A stretch of DNA of 33,071 nt from a virus. A program made the translations under genes and the position numbers. The stretch is from positions 1 to 33,071 of IMG/VR virus record IMGVR_UViG_3300042397_000302; one strand, written 5' to 3'. The notes beneath the pieces were generated by a model. The model searched no databases and was not told where the DNA came from. It saw only the letters and a list, made by a program, of their open reading frames with translations. The first letter of the stretch is position 1, and each line of letters opens with the position of its first letter. Shown one piece after another: positions 1 through 7,842 of this stretch.

Positions 1-167
1 TTGGACGAGCCAGCACATTAGGAATTAGTTTACCAGAAATATTTAAGACATATGTTGGCACAAATAAAACAATATTTGATGACAGCAAGGGAATGTCACT
101 ACTTGGTTACCGATTTAGGACTTATAAGAGAACAACATCTGTTTCATTTACCAAGAAGCCATCATAA
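1..167 (+). CDS. 3' end of an unidentified gene (partial)
   Basis: This reading frame is open from the left edge (first full codon at base 3) to a TAA at 165-167, giving 54 residues that begin GRASTLGISLPEIF and end FTKKPS. Both other forward frames stop within the first 30 bases, which supports this one as the coding frame. The tail end is basic (RFRTYKRTT). I do not recognise the family. It lies two genes upstream of a portal gene, a common place for the large terminase subunit, but no terminase motif is visible in this fragment, so that is only a guess from gene order. Confidence 0.5.
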   Translation, partial: GRASTLGISLPEIFKTYVGTNKTIFDDSKGMSLLGYRFRTYKRTTSVSFTKKPS

Positions 168-169
168 TA

Positions 170-178
170 TGGTATACT
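170..178 (+). promoter_or_regulatory. Extended -10 promoter, leaderless type
   Basis: TGGTATACT is an extended -10 element (TGn followed by TATACT at 173-178). No -35 box is visible 17 bases upstream. Counting seven bases from the hexamer puts the transcription start at about 185-186, which is the A of the ATG at 186. The mRNA of the next gene would then be leaderless. Confidence 0.5.
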
Positions 179-185
179 ATTGGTT

Positions 186-563
186 ATGAATAATGAAAAA
201 CCACGCTTCCCTGGTCAAATTGGTGACTCAAAGGTAACAGTAATTGACAAACAGTATGATTGGGGCATCTATGTTTGGATTAAAGAAAACGGAAAGCCCT
301 TTACTGACGGTCAGGGTAACGTCCTGAACATCCCTTCACACCGTGGAGATGCCATTCAAATGGAAAAGTTAAAGAGAGAAGCCTCTGGCCTTGGGCAGCC
401 AAATGGTCGCCCAGAGTTTTATCCAGGTATGGCAAGGATTTCAGAAGAAGAATACTCCGAGCAGTTGGACAGAATGAAGCAGGGACTTATACCAAACCTT
501 AACGATCTAGGTGCTGTGCAAGCAGCGAAAGATACTATCGCTATGTATGGAGATGAAGAATAA
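186..563 (+). CDS. Unknown small protein upstream of portal
   Basis: This is a 125-residue protein starting MNNEKPRFPGQIG. I chose the ATG at 186 over an in-frame TTG at 180 because no Shine-Dalgarno sequence is present and the ATG coincides with the expected transcription start of the TGGTATACT promoter just upstream. The stop codon overlaps the portal start by one base (TAATG), so the two genes are translationally coupled. The protein is soluble-looking, with an aromatic YDWGIYVW segment near residue 25 and a charged helical C-terminal half. No family is recognised. Position suggests a head-associated or packaging-related protein, which is inference only. Confidence 0.8.
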   Translation: MNNEKPRFPGQIGDSKVTVIDKQYDWGIYVWIKENGKPFTDGQGNVLNIPSHRGDAIQMEKLKREASGLGQPNGRPEFYPGMARISEEEYSEQLDRMKQGLIPNLNDLGAVQAAKDTIAMYGDEE

Positions 564-2206
564 TGTCAGAGCAATACATCCGTGACCTAGGACTTGACGA
601 ACTGCAAAAGCAGGATGACACCTTTAAGGCACAAGACCCATTTAATCGTTCTTGGGACGAACTAAAGAACTTCTCTGGTATTGAGAAAAACTTTAAGCGT
701 AGAACAGACAGAATTGAGAAACTCAACAATGACCCAGTTGTAGAGTCAACCTTGCAATATAACAATGTTGACGTAATGTCTCAGGGATACCAGGACAGTG
801 CTCTTGCTGTAAGAGGCGGTATTAACGGAGCCTCATCTAAGGAGATCAATCCTGGAAGAGTATACCGTAATGGCTATGGTCTATTTGACGTAATCACTCC
901 ACCATGGAACTTGTATGAATTATCAAACTACTACGACAGATCTTTTGCAAACCACGCAGCCATTGATGCCAAGGTAGAGAATATCGTTGGACTAGGTTAC
1001 GAAATGCAAGCCACACAGAGAGTACTCATGGCACTTGAGGCATCTGATAATGTGTCCGCAACAGAAAAGGCACGTAAGCGTATTGAACGTGCTAAGGTAG
1101 AAGTTAACGAATGGTTTGAGTCGCTAAACTCAGATGAGTCAATGACATCTACGTTTATGAAGGTTTGGACAGACTACGAGTCAACTGGAAACGGATACCT
1201 TGAAATCGGTAGAACCGTAAACGGAGAGATTGGTTATGTGGGACACATTCCTGCAACTACAATGCGAGTTCGTCGTCTCCGTGACGGATACATTCAGATT
1301 ATTGGTAACAAGGTTGTTTACTTTAGAAACTTTGGGGCAAAGAACGTTAACCCAATTACAAGCGACCCAAGACCAAACGAAATTATTCACATCAAACAGT
1401 ATTCGCCGTTGAACTCTTTCTATGGTGTCCCAGACATCCTTGCTGCCATTGGAGCATTGCAGGGAGATCTTCTCGCATCGCAATACAACATTGACTACTT
1501 TACGAACAAGGGTGTACCTCGTTACATCGTAACTCTTAAGGGTGCAAAACTTTCAGAAGAGGCAGAAGACAAGATGTTCCGCTTCCTTCAAACAAGCCTA
1601 AAGGGTCAGAACCACAGAACCCTATACATTCCACTTCCAGCAGACTCAGACACCAACAAGGTAGAGTTCAAGATGGAAGCAGTTGAAAGTGGTACACAGG
1701 AAGCCTCGTTCAATGAATACAGGATTAGAAACCGTGATGATATTCTTGTTGCTCACCAGGTCCCTCTGTCAAAAATCGGTGGTGGAGATTCTGCTCAAAT
1801 TGCTGCAGCACTTTCACAAGACCGAACTTTTAAAGAGCAGGTAGCAAGACCAGCCCAACGCAACTTTGAAAAGGTCATTAACAAGATCATAAAGGAAAAG
1901 ACAGATATCGTTGAACTCAAGTTTAAGGAACTAACCCTAACAGATGAGATTGCACAATCTCAGATTATTGAGCGTTATGTTCGTAACCAGGTTATGACCA
2001 GAAACGAAGCAAGAGAGACTCTAGGGCTTCCTCAGATGGAAGAGGCAGACGAGTTTCTTGAACTGAACGCAAGGCAGGCAGCAGATGCTACAGCCAATAC
2101 AGGACAGACTCGTGAGCGAGATGCAGAAAGAAGTTCAAATTCTTCGGACAATACTGCAACCGTTTCTGGAAGAAATCCAAAAGGTGAAGGACGCTCTGTT
2201 CAATAA
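563..2206 (+). CDS. Phage portal protein
   Basis: The 547-residue product looks like a PBSX/HK97-type portal, the dodecameric ring at the capsid vertex through which DNA is packaged and ejected and to which the connector attaches. Evidence is the overall character of the central region (residues about 100-400), the segment DILVAHQVPLSKIGGGDS around residue 393 (the H-x-VP motif typical of these portals), and the following helix-rich segment with AALSQDRTFKEQVARP. The C-terminal 60 residues are Ala/Asn/Ser-rich and probably disordered. Start ATG overlaps the previous stop by one base. Gene order (portal, protease, capsid) supports the call. Length is at the upper end of the usual portal range. 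Confidence 0.9.
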   Translation: MSEQYIRDLGLDELQKQDDTFKAQDPFNRSWDELKNFSGIEKNFKRRTDRIEKLNNDPVVESTLQYNNVDVMSQGYQDSALAVRGGINGASSKEINPGRVYRNGYGLFDVITPPWNLYELSNYYDRSFANHAAIDAKVENIVGLGYEMQATQRVLMALEASDNVSATEKARKRIERAKVEVNEWFESLNSDESMTSTFMKVWTDYESTGNGYLEIGRTVNGEIGYVGHIPATTMRVRRLRDGYIQIIGNKVVYFRNFGAKNVNPITSDPRPNEIIHIKQYSPLNSFYGVPDILAAIGALQGDLLASQYNIDYFTNKGVPRYIVTLKGAKLSEEAEDKMFRFLQTSLKGQNHRTLYIPLPADSDTNKVEFKMEAVESGTQEASFNEYRIRNRDDILVAHQVPLSKIGGGDSAQIAAALSQDRTFKEQVARPAQRNFEKVINKIIKEKTDIVELKFKELTLTDEIAQSQIIERYVRNQVMTRNEARETLGLPQMEEADEFLELNARQAADATANTGQTRERDAERSSNSSDNTATVSGRNPKGEGRSVQ

Positions 2207-2209
2207 ATA

Positions 2210-2218
2210 TGTTACAAT
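2210..2218 (+). promoter_or_regulatory. Extended -10 promoter with overlapping inverted repeat
   Basis: TGTTACAAT starts four bases after the portal stop codon and fits the extended -10 pattern (TGn-TACAAT) seen elsewhere in the window. The same bases begin an inverted repeat, GTTAC at 2211-2215 and GTAAC at 2222-2226 with a six-base spacer. The predicted transcription start is near 2225. There is no -35 match. Confidence 0.35.
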
Positions 2219-2243
2219 AGAGTAACAAAGTTTAAAAAGGGCT

Positions 2244-2255
2244 TATAATTATACT
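2244..2255 (+). promoter_or_regulatory. -10 promoter element, near-leaderless type
   Basis: TATAAT at 2244-2249 runs directly into TATACT at 2250-2255, immediately before the ATG at 2259. Counting seven bases from TATAAT gives a start near 2256, leaving a leader of about three bases. The only purine-rich stretch (AAAAAGGG, about 2234-2241) lies about 17 bases from the ATG, too far for a normal ribosome-binding site. Confidence 0.4.
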
Positions 2256-2258
2256 ACT

Positions 2259-3593
2259 ATGACTATTTCAAAAGTACATTGGGACACCGAAGGCGAGAAC
2301 GTTCGCCTATCAATGCCGTTCAGCAAAGTGGACAAGGAACGAAGAATCGTTTCTGGATTTGCCACTCTTGACAACGTAGATCGTCAATCAGACATCGTAA
2401 CGGCAGAGGCTTCTGTAAAGGCCTTTTCAAAGTTCCGTGGGAACATCCGTGAAATGCACCAGCCACTAGCAGTAGGCAAGATGGTATCGTTCAAAGAAGA
2501 TAAGTATTTTGACCCAGAGTCAAAGAAGTTTTATTCTGGCGTTTACGTATCTGCATACGTTTCAAAGGGAGCACAGGACACCTGGGAAAAGGTTCTAGAT
2601 GGAACACTCTCGGGTTTTTCTATTGGCGGTAGAATGAACAAGTACGAAGATGCGTACGACGAAAAGATGGATGCCCCTATCCGTATTATTAAGGAGTATG
2701 ACCTGATGGAACTTTCTCTAGTAGATACTCCAGCAAATCAATTTGCAAATATTCTTTCAGTTCAAAAAGTAGATGGTGTTGATACCATCAAGGGTGAATC
2801 AATCAATGTAGAGATTGAGAATGTATTCTGGGATCCAGAATCTGGGATCGTAAAGATTTCAGAAAACGAAACTGAGGTTAGCCCAGCCACAGGAAACCAG
2901 ATGCAAAATATAGGTTTTGTCGAAAAATCAGATAATGAAAAGATGGACATGATAAAGTTCTTAGTTGATAGTGCTAAAGGCATTAATGCTAAGATGAATA
3001 AGGAGGCTAGTCCTATGAATGAAACAACAACCGAAGTAGCAGTTGAAGAAACTGTTGCAGTTGAAGAAACACAGGTCGCTCCAGAGGCAGATGCTGTCAT
3101 CGAACCTGGCGTAGAAAAGTCAGAAAACTACATGGACGAAGAAAAGTCTATGAAGGAAAAGATGGAAGACGAAGAAGAAGAAATGAAGACTGAGAAATCA
3201 GACGACATGGATGAAGATGAGTCGGAAGACAACAAAGGATATAAGAAATCTGAAGTTGCCGAAGAGGTATCAAAAACAGATGCTGTTGCTGAATCAGTAG
3301 CAGAAATCAAGAACACTCTAACATCAGCCTTTAGCGATCTAACATCAACTATCAAGTTCCTACAGGAGCAAGTTGATGCACTAAGTAAGTCTGTAGATTC
3401 AGTAAAAAATGAGGTAACTGAATCAAAGCAGATTTTTAACGAGTTTGGAAAGAGAGTTGACGCTGTTGAGGCTGACACTGCTTTCCGCAAGTCTGGCGAT
3501 CTAGGCGAGATCGTACAGGAAAGCGAACCAGAACAGGTTCGTAAATCCCTATGGGACGGACGTTTCCTCAAAACTGCCGATCTATTTAGATAA
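2259..3593 (+). CDS. Prohead protease fused to scaffold domain
   Basis: The 444-residue product has an HK97-like prohead protease (peptidase U35 type) at residues about 15-170 and a C-terminal scaffold region. Protease hallmarks are RRIVSGFATLDNVDRQSDIV near the N terminus, EMHQP with the candidate catalytic His at residue 67, LSGFSIGG at 117-124 containing the candidate catalytic Ser, and YDLMELSLVDTPANQF near 150-165. Residues about 250-340 are strongly acidic and Glu/Lys-rich. Residues about 345-415 have the heptad pattern of a coiled coil (EIKNTLTSAFSDLTSTIKFL onward). In this family the protease cleaves scaffold and capsid N termini during maturation. The capsid gene follows 34 bases downstream. 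The start has no good ribosome site and appears near-leaderless. Confidence 0.88.
   Translation: MTISKVHWDTEGENVRLSMPFSKVDKERRIVSGFATLDNVDRQSDIVTAEASVKAFSKFRGNIREMHQPLAVGKMVSFKEDKYFDPESKKFYSGVYVSAYVSKGAQDTWEKVLDGTLSGFSIGGRMNKYEDAYDEKMDAPIRIIKEYDLMELSLVDTPANQFANILSVQKVDGVDTIKGESINVEIENVFWDPESGIVKISENETEVSPATGNQMQNIGFVEKSDNEKMDMIKFLVDSAKGINAKMNKEASPMNETTTEVAVEETVAVEETQVAPEADAVIEPGVEKSENYMDEEKSMKEKMEDEEEEMKTEKSDDMDEDESEDNKGYKKSEVAEEVSKTDAVAESVAEIKNTLTSAFSDLTSTIKFLQEQVDALSKSVDSVKNEVTESKQIFNEFGKRVDAVEADTAFRKSGDLGEIVQESEPEQVRKSLWDGRFLKTADLFR
2999..3006 (+). promoter_or_regulatory. Internal ribosome-binding site within protease gene
   Basis: TAAGGAGG lies eight bases before an in-frame ATG at 3015. 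Its strength is comparable to the site of the capsid gene (AGGAGGTG at 3614-3621). It falls at the boundary between the protease domain and the acidic/coiled-coil scaffold, which makes chance occurrence less likely. Confidence 0.5.
3015..3593 (+). CDS. Candidate independent scaffold protein (internal in-frame start)
   Basis: Translation from the internal ATG (codon 253 of the protease-scaffold gene) would give a 192-residue protein starting MNETTTEVAVEE. It would consist only of the acidic region and the C-terminal coiled coil, without the protease. Lambda makes its scaffold Nu3 from an internal in-frame start in the protease gene C, so there is precedent for such nesting. What is seen here is the strong AAGGAGG at ideal spacing and the start at a domain boundary. 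That the product is actually made, and acts as scaffold, is inference. Confidence 0.5.
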   Translation: MNETTTEVAVEETVAVEETQVAPEADAVIEPGVEKSENYMDEEKSMKEKMEDEEEEMKTEKSDDMDEDESEDNKGYKKSEVAEEVSKTDAVAESVAEIKNTLTSAFSDLTSTIKFLQEQVDALSKSVDSVKNEVTESKQIFNEFGKRVDAVEADTAFRKSGDLGEIVQESEPEQVRKSLWDGRFLKTADLFR

Positions 3594-3627
3594 CAAAAAA
3601 CAAAAAATCACTCAGGAGGTGAACAAT

Positions 3628-4776
3628 ATGTCGGAAGAAATTATTAAAAATCAGCCAGGAACAAGTGGCAACATCGGCGGAACCGCTCCAGGTCTATACC
3701 AGGGGCAAGGTGCATTTGCATCAGGTTCTGACGCAGCAGACAACATTCCAGGTAACTACACAGATGGCGGTGCAATTGGAAACATTCCAACAGCACTGAC
3801 AGGTGTGACAAACGGTGCAAACGCTGTCAATCCTTCGGGAGAAGCAGGGAGCGGTATCCTTCGTCCAGAACAGGCAAGACGTTTCATTGATTACGTATGG
3901 GATGCTACTGTACTCGCCAAGGATGGTCGCCGTGTGACCATGAGAGCAAACACTATGGAACTTGAAAAAGTTAACGTAGGTGAGCGTGTAATCCGTTCTG
4001 CAACACAGGCAATTGGTGACTACACCAACGCAGGTGCTGCATTCACAAAGGTAGAACTTACCACCAAGAAAATCCGTCTTGACTGGGAAGTATCTGCTGA
4101 AGCACTAGAAGATGGTATTGAAGGTGGTGCTCTAGAGGACCACCTAGTACGTCTAATGACAAATGCATTCGCAAATGACATTGAGGACCTTGCAATCAAC
4201 GGTACTGGAGACAGTGGCGATGGTGCATTCCTTGGTATCATGGAAGGCTTTGTTAACAAGACCAAGGAGAACGGCGATGCTCACGAATCAGTTGTAACTG
4301 TTTCAGGCAACGCATGGACTCCAGAAGTTATGCAAGACATTATCTTGGCTATGCCACGTAAGTACCGTGCCCTTAAGAGCAATCTTAAGTTCTACGCAGG
4401 TACTGACGCATTCCAGGGTATTATCAAGAATAACGGTACACTTGCAGACGCAATCGCAGAAGCATTTGCTGGTACTCCAGCAGGTACTCCAGCAAACCGT
4501 CAGGCATACCTAGATGGTGCAGGTCAGACATTCGGTGGAGCACGTACTACTCGTGTTCTAGGAATTGACGTGCAGGAAGTTCCATACTACCCTGCAGGTT
4601 ACGTTGACCTAACATTCCCTCAGAACCGTATCTGGGGTTTCCAGCGAGACATCACTGTAAACCGTGAATACAAGCCAAAGAAGGACACAATTGAATACAC
4701 AGTATTCGTTCGTTTTGGTGTTCAGTGGGAAGAAGAGGATGCAGTTGCATTCGCAGACGCTGGTGCAGACTCATAG
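3628..4776 (+). CDS. Major capsid protein (HK97 fold)
   Basis: The 382-residue product forms the icosahedral shell. It sits directly after the protease-scaffold gene. Its first 75 residues are Gly/Asn/Ala-rich and low in structure, like an N-terminal extension or delta-like region that may be cleaved. The rest shows HK97-fold features: a long mid region with RRVTMRANTMELEKVNVGER, an A-domain segment with VLGIDVQEVPYYP, and a C-terminal strand pair ending REYKPKKDTIEYTVFVRFGV. I chose ATG 3628 because AGGAGGTG at 3614-3621 is correctly spaced for it; a GTG at 3619 lies inside that ribosome site. Codons are strongly biased toward CGT arginine, as expected for a highly expressed gene. A strong terminator follows. 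Confidence 0.9.
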   Translation: MSEEIIKNQPGTSGNIGGTAPGLYQGQGAFASGSDAADNIPGNYTDGGAIGNIPTALTGVTNGANAVNPSGEAGSGILRPEQARRFIDYVWDATVLAKDGRRVTMRANTMELEKVNVGERVIRSATQAIGDYTNAGAAFTKVELTTKKIRLDWEVSAEALEDGIEGGALEDHLVRLMTNAFANDIEDLAINGTGDSGDGAFLGIMEGFVNKTKENGDAHESVVTVSGNAWTPEVMQDIILAMPRKYRALKSNLKFYAGTDAFQGIIKNNGTLADAIAEAFAGTPAGTPANRQAYLDGAGQTFGGARTTRVLGIDVQEVPYYPAGYVDLTFPQNRIWGFQRDITVNREYKPKKDTIEYTVFVRFGVQWEEEDAVAFADAGADS

Positions 4777-4796
4777 TCTGTAACTACCACTTAAGA

Positions 4797-4835
4797 GGGG
4801 GTGGGGCTTAGGCCCTGCCCCCTTTTTATTTTATT
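4797..4835 (+). terminator. Rho-independent terminator after capsid gene
   Basis: A GC-rich 11-bp stem pairs 4797-4807 (GGGGGTGGGGC) with 4812-4822 (GCCCTGCCCCC), including two G-T wobble pairs and a TTAG loop, followed by a T-rich tail (TTTTTATTTTATT). It is placed 20 bases after the capsid stop codon and just before a new promoter, so it should uncouple capsid transcription from the connector genes. Confidence 0.9.
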
Positions 4836-4836
4836 C

Positions 4837-4845
4837 TGCTATAAT
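4837..4845 (+). promoter_or_regulatory. Extended -10 promoter for the connector operon
   Basis: TGCTATAAT is a perfect extended -10 element directly downstream of the terminator tail. The predicted start at about 4852 leaves a 13-base leader containing AGGAGGT (4854-4860) ahead of the ATG at 4865. There is no -35 match. Confidence 0.6.
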
Positions 4846-4864
4846 TGTAATTTAGGAGGTCATT

Positions 4865-5233
4865 ATGTCAAATGAACTATTTAACGAAGAAGAAGAGTTT
4901 CTAGCCCTTCTTGAAGAAGAGGCAGCAGAACTAGCAGCAAAGACTGACGAAGATGTTTTGGAAACTGTTTCTGAAGAGGTAGAAGAACCAGCCGTTGGAA
5001 AAGAAGAGGTTCTAGAAGTAGAAGACAAGCCAGCAAAGACACCAAAGGTAGAGAAGAAGCCAACAGAAAAGACTGTAGCCCTACTATCTACAAGAAGCGT
5101 TAGTTGGAATGGCGTAGGTAAGGTAGAGGTTGGTTACAACATTGTTACCGAAGAACAGGCAGAAAAGTGGCTTACTCGTAATCACATTACAGTAGCAACT
5201 CCAGAGGATGTAGCCAAGGGGTACGGCCTGTAA
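4865..5233 (+). CDS. Small acidic structural protein
   Basis: This 122-residue protein has two parts. Residues 1-75 are extremely rich in Glu, Ala and Val with Lys/Pro patches (probably disordered). Residues 68-122 look like a compact mixed alpha/beta domain (starting TVALLSTRSVSWNG, ending ATPEDVAKGYGL). It has its own promoter and a consensus ribosome site, AGGAGGT. The next gene starts immediately after the stop codon. Small proteins of this layout right after the capsid gene can be capsid-decorating or connector-associated, but I do not recognise a specific family, so the role is inferred from position only. Confidence 0.75.
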   Translation: MSNELFNEEEEFLALLEEEAAELAAKTDEDVLETVSEEVEEPAVGKEEVLEVEDKPAKTPKVEKKPTEKTVALLSTRSVSWNGVGKVEVGYNIVTEEQAEKWLTRNHITVATPEDVAKGYGL

Positions 5234-6145
5234 ATGGAGATATTGAGAATTGCTGAGAACATTACTTCAGAAGGTATTGCGGTAACTATTCAGGTTCCTG
5301 GGTCTCACTCAGAATCAGACCACATTCTTTCTATTGTGGATCTCAGCGATCTCTCTATATCAGAAACAACTGTAGAAACATCTGGCGGAGAAGATCTAAC
5401 TTTTCACCTTGACAAAAACTTTGATAGCGAGTATGAGGTAGAACTTTTTCTAGATGACGAAGTTATATTCTCAGAAACCTATACAGTAGTTAGACCATAT
5501 GTGAATCCAAACACACTTGGAACCACTGCTTCAGAAATCACGGAATACACAAAGTTGGAAAGAATAGCCAGAGCAATTATAGACTCTGTAATGGAACCTG
5601 TGGACTTCTACAACAAGAAAAGCATCTATGAGGTTACAGGAAACGGCCTAGACCTTATGCCTGTATGGAAAGACACTAACGCCGTTCTAAGAATATACGA
5701 AAACAACGAGATTGTTTACGATGTAACAAACGAAACTAATGTGTTTACTTATGGTGTAACAAAAGACAAGACCGCTATCTACAAGTTGTCAACCGAACTA
5801 GAGAATGTTATAGATACCTTTGGTGCCTATATCCCACTATCTCCAACAGACTATGCATATCTCAACACAAGATACGGCAACTTTAAAATAGGAAACGACT
5901 TTGCATTCATTCTTGACTGTGGATATAAAAGACTTCCAACCTCAATTGTAGATGCAGCGACAATGCTCATAGATGACTTAAAGTGTGGAAGATTGGACTA
6001 TTACAAAAAGTTTGTAACTTCGTATAACACCGATCAGTACAGAATCCAGTTTGACAAAAAGATGCTAGAGGGAACAGGTAATTTGGTTGTAGATAAGATA
6101 CTTGATAAGTATGCTAAGTCTATTACTAGAGTTGGGGTGCTGTAA
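5234..6145 (+). CDS. Head-to-tail adaptor with N-terminal beta domain
   Basis: This is a 303-residue protein. Residues 1-95 have a repeated beta-strand pattern typical of an immunoglobulin-like sandwich (strands such as GIAVTIQVPG and YEVELFLDDEVIF). From about residue 105 it becomes helix-rich (SEITEYTKLERIARAIIDSV), then a beta-rich middle (about 130-230) and a final helical part. The position, after capsid and before the other neck genes, matches the head-completion adaptor that plugs onto the portal. ATG follows the previous TAA with no gap. The fused N-terminal beta domain is unusual, because adaptors are normally short helical proteins. Function is supported by gene order more than by motifs. 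Confidence 0.65.
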   Translation: MEILRIAENITSEGIAVTIQVPGSHSESDHILSIVDLSDLSISETTVETSGGEDLTFHLDKNFDSEYEVELFLDDEVIFSETYTVVRPYVNPNTLGTTASEITEYTKLERIARAIIDSVMEPVDFYNKKSIYEVTGNGLDLMPVWKDTNAVLRIYENNEIVYDVTNETNVFTYGVTKDKTAIYKLSTELENVIDTFGAYIPLSPTDYAYLNTRYGNFKIGNDFAFILDCGYKRLPTSIVDAATMLIDDLKCGRLDYYKKFVTSYNTDQYRIQFDKKMLEGTGNLVVDKILDKYAKSITRVGVL

Positions 6146-6146
6146 A

Positions 6147-6596
6147 ATGGCTACCTGCGAAACTACCGACTTCACCTTTCCGCTTCTTGCAGATATCTTC
6201 TACCCCATAGTTGAGCAAACCTCTCTGGGTAGCATTAAAAAACAATGGGTTCACGACAAAACTTTAGCCTGTAGCCTTACCACAGCAGGCTCGGCATTTG
6301 GAGAAGACGTAAAGCCAAATGTAAACATTACAAAAGAACTATTGCTTCTAGGCAGAATTAGATCAGATATTCGTATATCAAGTTCAAGCACTAGGAATGC
6401 CATAACAAACATCCTGATAACCAACATTAAAGATGTTAATGGAAATGAGATTTATGTAGAAACTTCTGGACCAAGATCTGGAAAATCTACGCTATTTGAA
6501 ATTGCAACAAACGAACCCTTTATCAATCCATTTGGATCTGTAGAATACTACAAGGTAGTTTTGAGAAGGTCAGAAAACCAAGGGACTGATGTATAG
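6147..6596 (+). CDS. Probable head-to-tail stopper
   Basis: This is a 149-residue, beta-rich protein starting MATCETTDFTFPLLADIFYP. It is the second gene of the neck block, the usual place of the stopper, which closes the connector after packaging. Length and predicted beta content fit that family, but I see no diagnostic motif. ATG 6147 is preferred over an upstream in-frame ATG at 6102, because 6102 lies inside the preceding gene, while 6147 is one base after its stop and has GGGGTG upstream. Cys at positions 4 and 42 are visible; a metal or disulphide role is not implied by the sequence. Confidence 0.6.
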   Translation: MATCETTDFTFPLLADIFYPIVEQTSLGSIKKQWVHDKTLACSLTTAGSAFGEDVKPNVNITKELLLLGRIRSDIRISSSSTRNAITNILITNIKDVNGNEIYVETSGPRSGKSTLFEIATNEPFINPFGSVEYYKVVLRRSENQGTDV

Positions 6597-7261
6597 TGCT
6601 AACAATGACAACTAACCTAAAAAGTTTTAACAGAGATATGAAGTCTATCATGGCTTACTCTAATGGATTTCTGGAAGGAGCAGAAAAGGCAAAGCCTGCA
6701 CTTCTTTCACTATTTGGAGAAAGATTCTCTAAAATGCTAAAAGAATTTATTGACTCAAATGCTAGAGTTAATCCAGAAGCACTTCACCACGTATACGAAT
6801 GGCACAAGACTGGAAGTCCAGAAGCAAGATTGTTCGATATTAGTTATTATGTAACTGGAAATGGCCTGTCTATATCATCATCCTTCACACAGTCTAGAAG
6901 TGTAAAATCTGGATCAAAGGTAGCCTTTTATGACAAGGCTAGAATTATGGAAGAGGGCATTCCAGTAACAATTGTTCCTAGAACTAAGTTGGTTTTTGAC
7001 GTAGACGGAGAAACAGTATTTACACCAAATGCAGTTAGAGTAGAAAATCCAGGGGGACAAACTCAGGGAGAATATGAAAGAGTTTTTGACCTATTCTTTA
7101 ACGTATACTTAAGACAATCAGTTCTAAATCAAACTGGAATATTTGGCAAGTTGAGCAAGATAAATGATTTTGACAACAACTTCTCTTCGGCTAAAACTGG
7201 CGGTAGAACTCTAGGGCTAGCCACAGGATATGCATGGATACTAAAGGCAGGACAAGACTAA
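6596..7261 (+). CDS. Probable neck / tail-completion protein
   Basis: The product is 221 residues if GTG 6596 is used (TAGTG overlap with the previous stop, suggesting coupling), or 218 from ATG 6605. It opens with a long helix (LKSFNRDMKSIMAYSNGFLE to about residue 60), includes a segment HHVYEWHKTGSPEARLFDIS near 75, and ends in a mixed region containing SAKTGGRTLGLATGYAW. This layout and position resemble HK97 gp10-like tail-completion or neck proteins that join the stopper to the tail. Identification rests on position and overall architecture. The next gene overlaps its stop by one base. Confidence 0.6.
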   Translation: MLTMTTNLKSFNRDMKSIMAYSNGFLEGAEKAKPALLSLFGERFSKMLKEFIDSNARVNPEALHHVYEWHKTGSPEARLFDISYYVTGNGLSISSSFTQSRSVKSGSKVAFYDKARIMEEGIPVTIVPRTKLVFDVDGETVFTPNAVRVENPGGQTQGEYERVFDLFFNVYLRQSVLNQTGIFGKLSKINDFDNNFSSAKTGGRTLGLATGYAWILKAGQD

Positions 7262-7827
7262 TGGCAAAGACATATCCACCAGTATTTATTAACAACTATC
7301 TTAAAGAAAAGATCAGTGAGCACTTTAAGTCAACCCCATTTGACGGCGTTTTAAACGAAGTAAATATCCCATTTTTCCCTACCGCTCCAACAGACATAGA
7401 CGCACTGACAGAAACATTCCCGACAAGCCAAGGTACTTTTGCGGTATACGATAGAATGTTTAAGTATCGCAGAACCCCATTCCCACACATTAAGTCAGAA
7501 CAACTACTATACTACTTCTACAAGATGCAGGGTGACTCAGAACTTATGATGGAAATATCTCAACTAGCATACGAACTTCTAGACCGTGAGGACGAGTCAG
7601 CCCAAGAACTAAATGAGTGGGTTAGATCTAAGGTTGTTGCGGTAGATGGTAGCAAGGTCGTCAATTTTGGAACAACAGATCGCCCAGACTACTTTTATCC
7701 TGTATTCTTCCACAAAATTAAGATGTACCAACTAGAAGAAACCAGGGATATTATAGACTTTGGAACAGCCAGAACCTATGCTGGTAACAAGATAATCATT
7801 GACTACGACTATCACCAAATTGTTTAA
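7261..7827 (+). CDS. Probable tail terminator protein
   Basis: This is a 188-residue protein starting MAKTYPPVFINNYLKEKI. ATG 7261 overlaps the preceding TAA (TAATG) and is preferred over an in-frame ATG at 7234 within the previous gene. It is the last gene before the tail tube gene, the standard place for the tail terminator, which caps the tube when it reaches tape-measure length. It shows an N-terminal helix, a mid segment with paired aromatic residues (EQLLYYFYKMQG), and a C-terminal beta pair ending KIIIDYDYHQIV. No diagnostic motif is visible, so the call comes mainly from synteny. Confidence 0.6.
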   Translation: MAKTYPPVFINNYLKEKISEHFKSTPFDGVLNEVNIPFFPTAPTDIDALTETFPTSQGTFAVYDRMFKYRRTPFPHIKSEQLLYYFYKMQGDSELMMEISQLAYELLDREDESAQELNEWVRSKVVAVDGSKVVNFGTTDRPDYFYPVFFHKIKMYQLEETRDIIDFGTARTYAGNKIIIDYDYHQIV

Positions 7828-7833
7828 AAAGGC

Positions 7834-7842
7834 TGGTATACT
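7834..7842 (+). promoter_or_regulatory. Extended -10 promoter for tail tube gene
   Basis: TGGTATACT lies seven bases after the tail-terminator stop codon. The predicted start is near 7849, giving a leader of about 49 bases with the ribosome site AAGAGGTG before the ATG at 7898. No -35 box is visible. Together with the terminator at 8583 it makes the tube gene a possible single-gene transcript. Confidence 0.55.

Noticed and set aside
3128-3571. 147-codon - strand open frame under the scaffold region
   Set aside because: The protein is almost pure Ser/Phe/Ser runs, which is the reverse complement of the Glu/Lys-rich scaffold. It is not a gene.
3619-3621. GTG as capsid start
   Set aside because: It is inside the AGGAGGTG ribosome site that serves the ATG at 3628.
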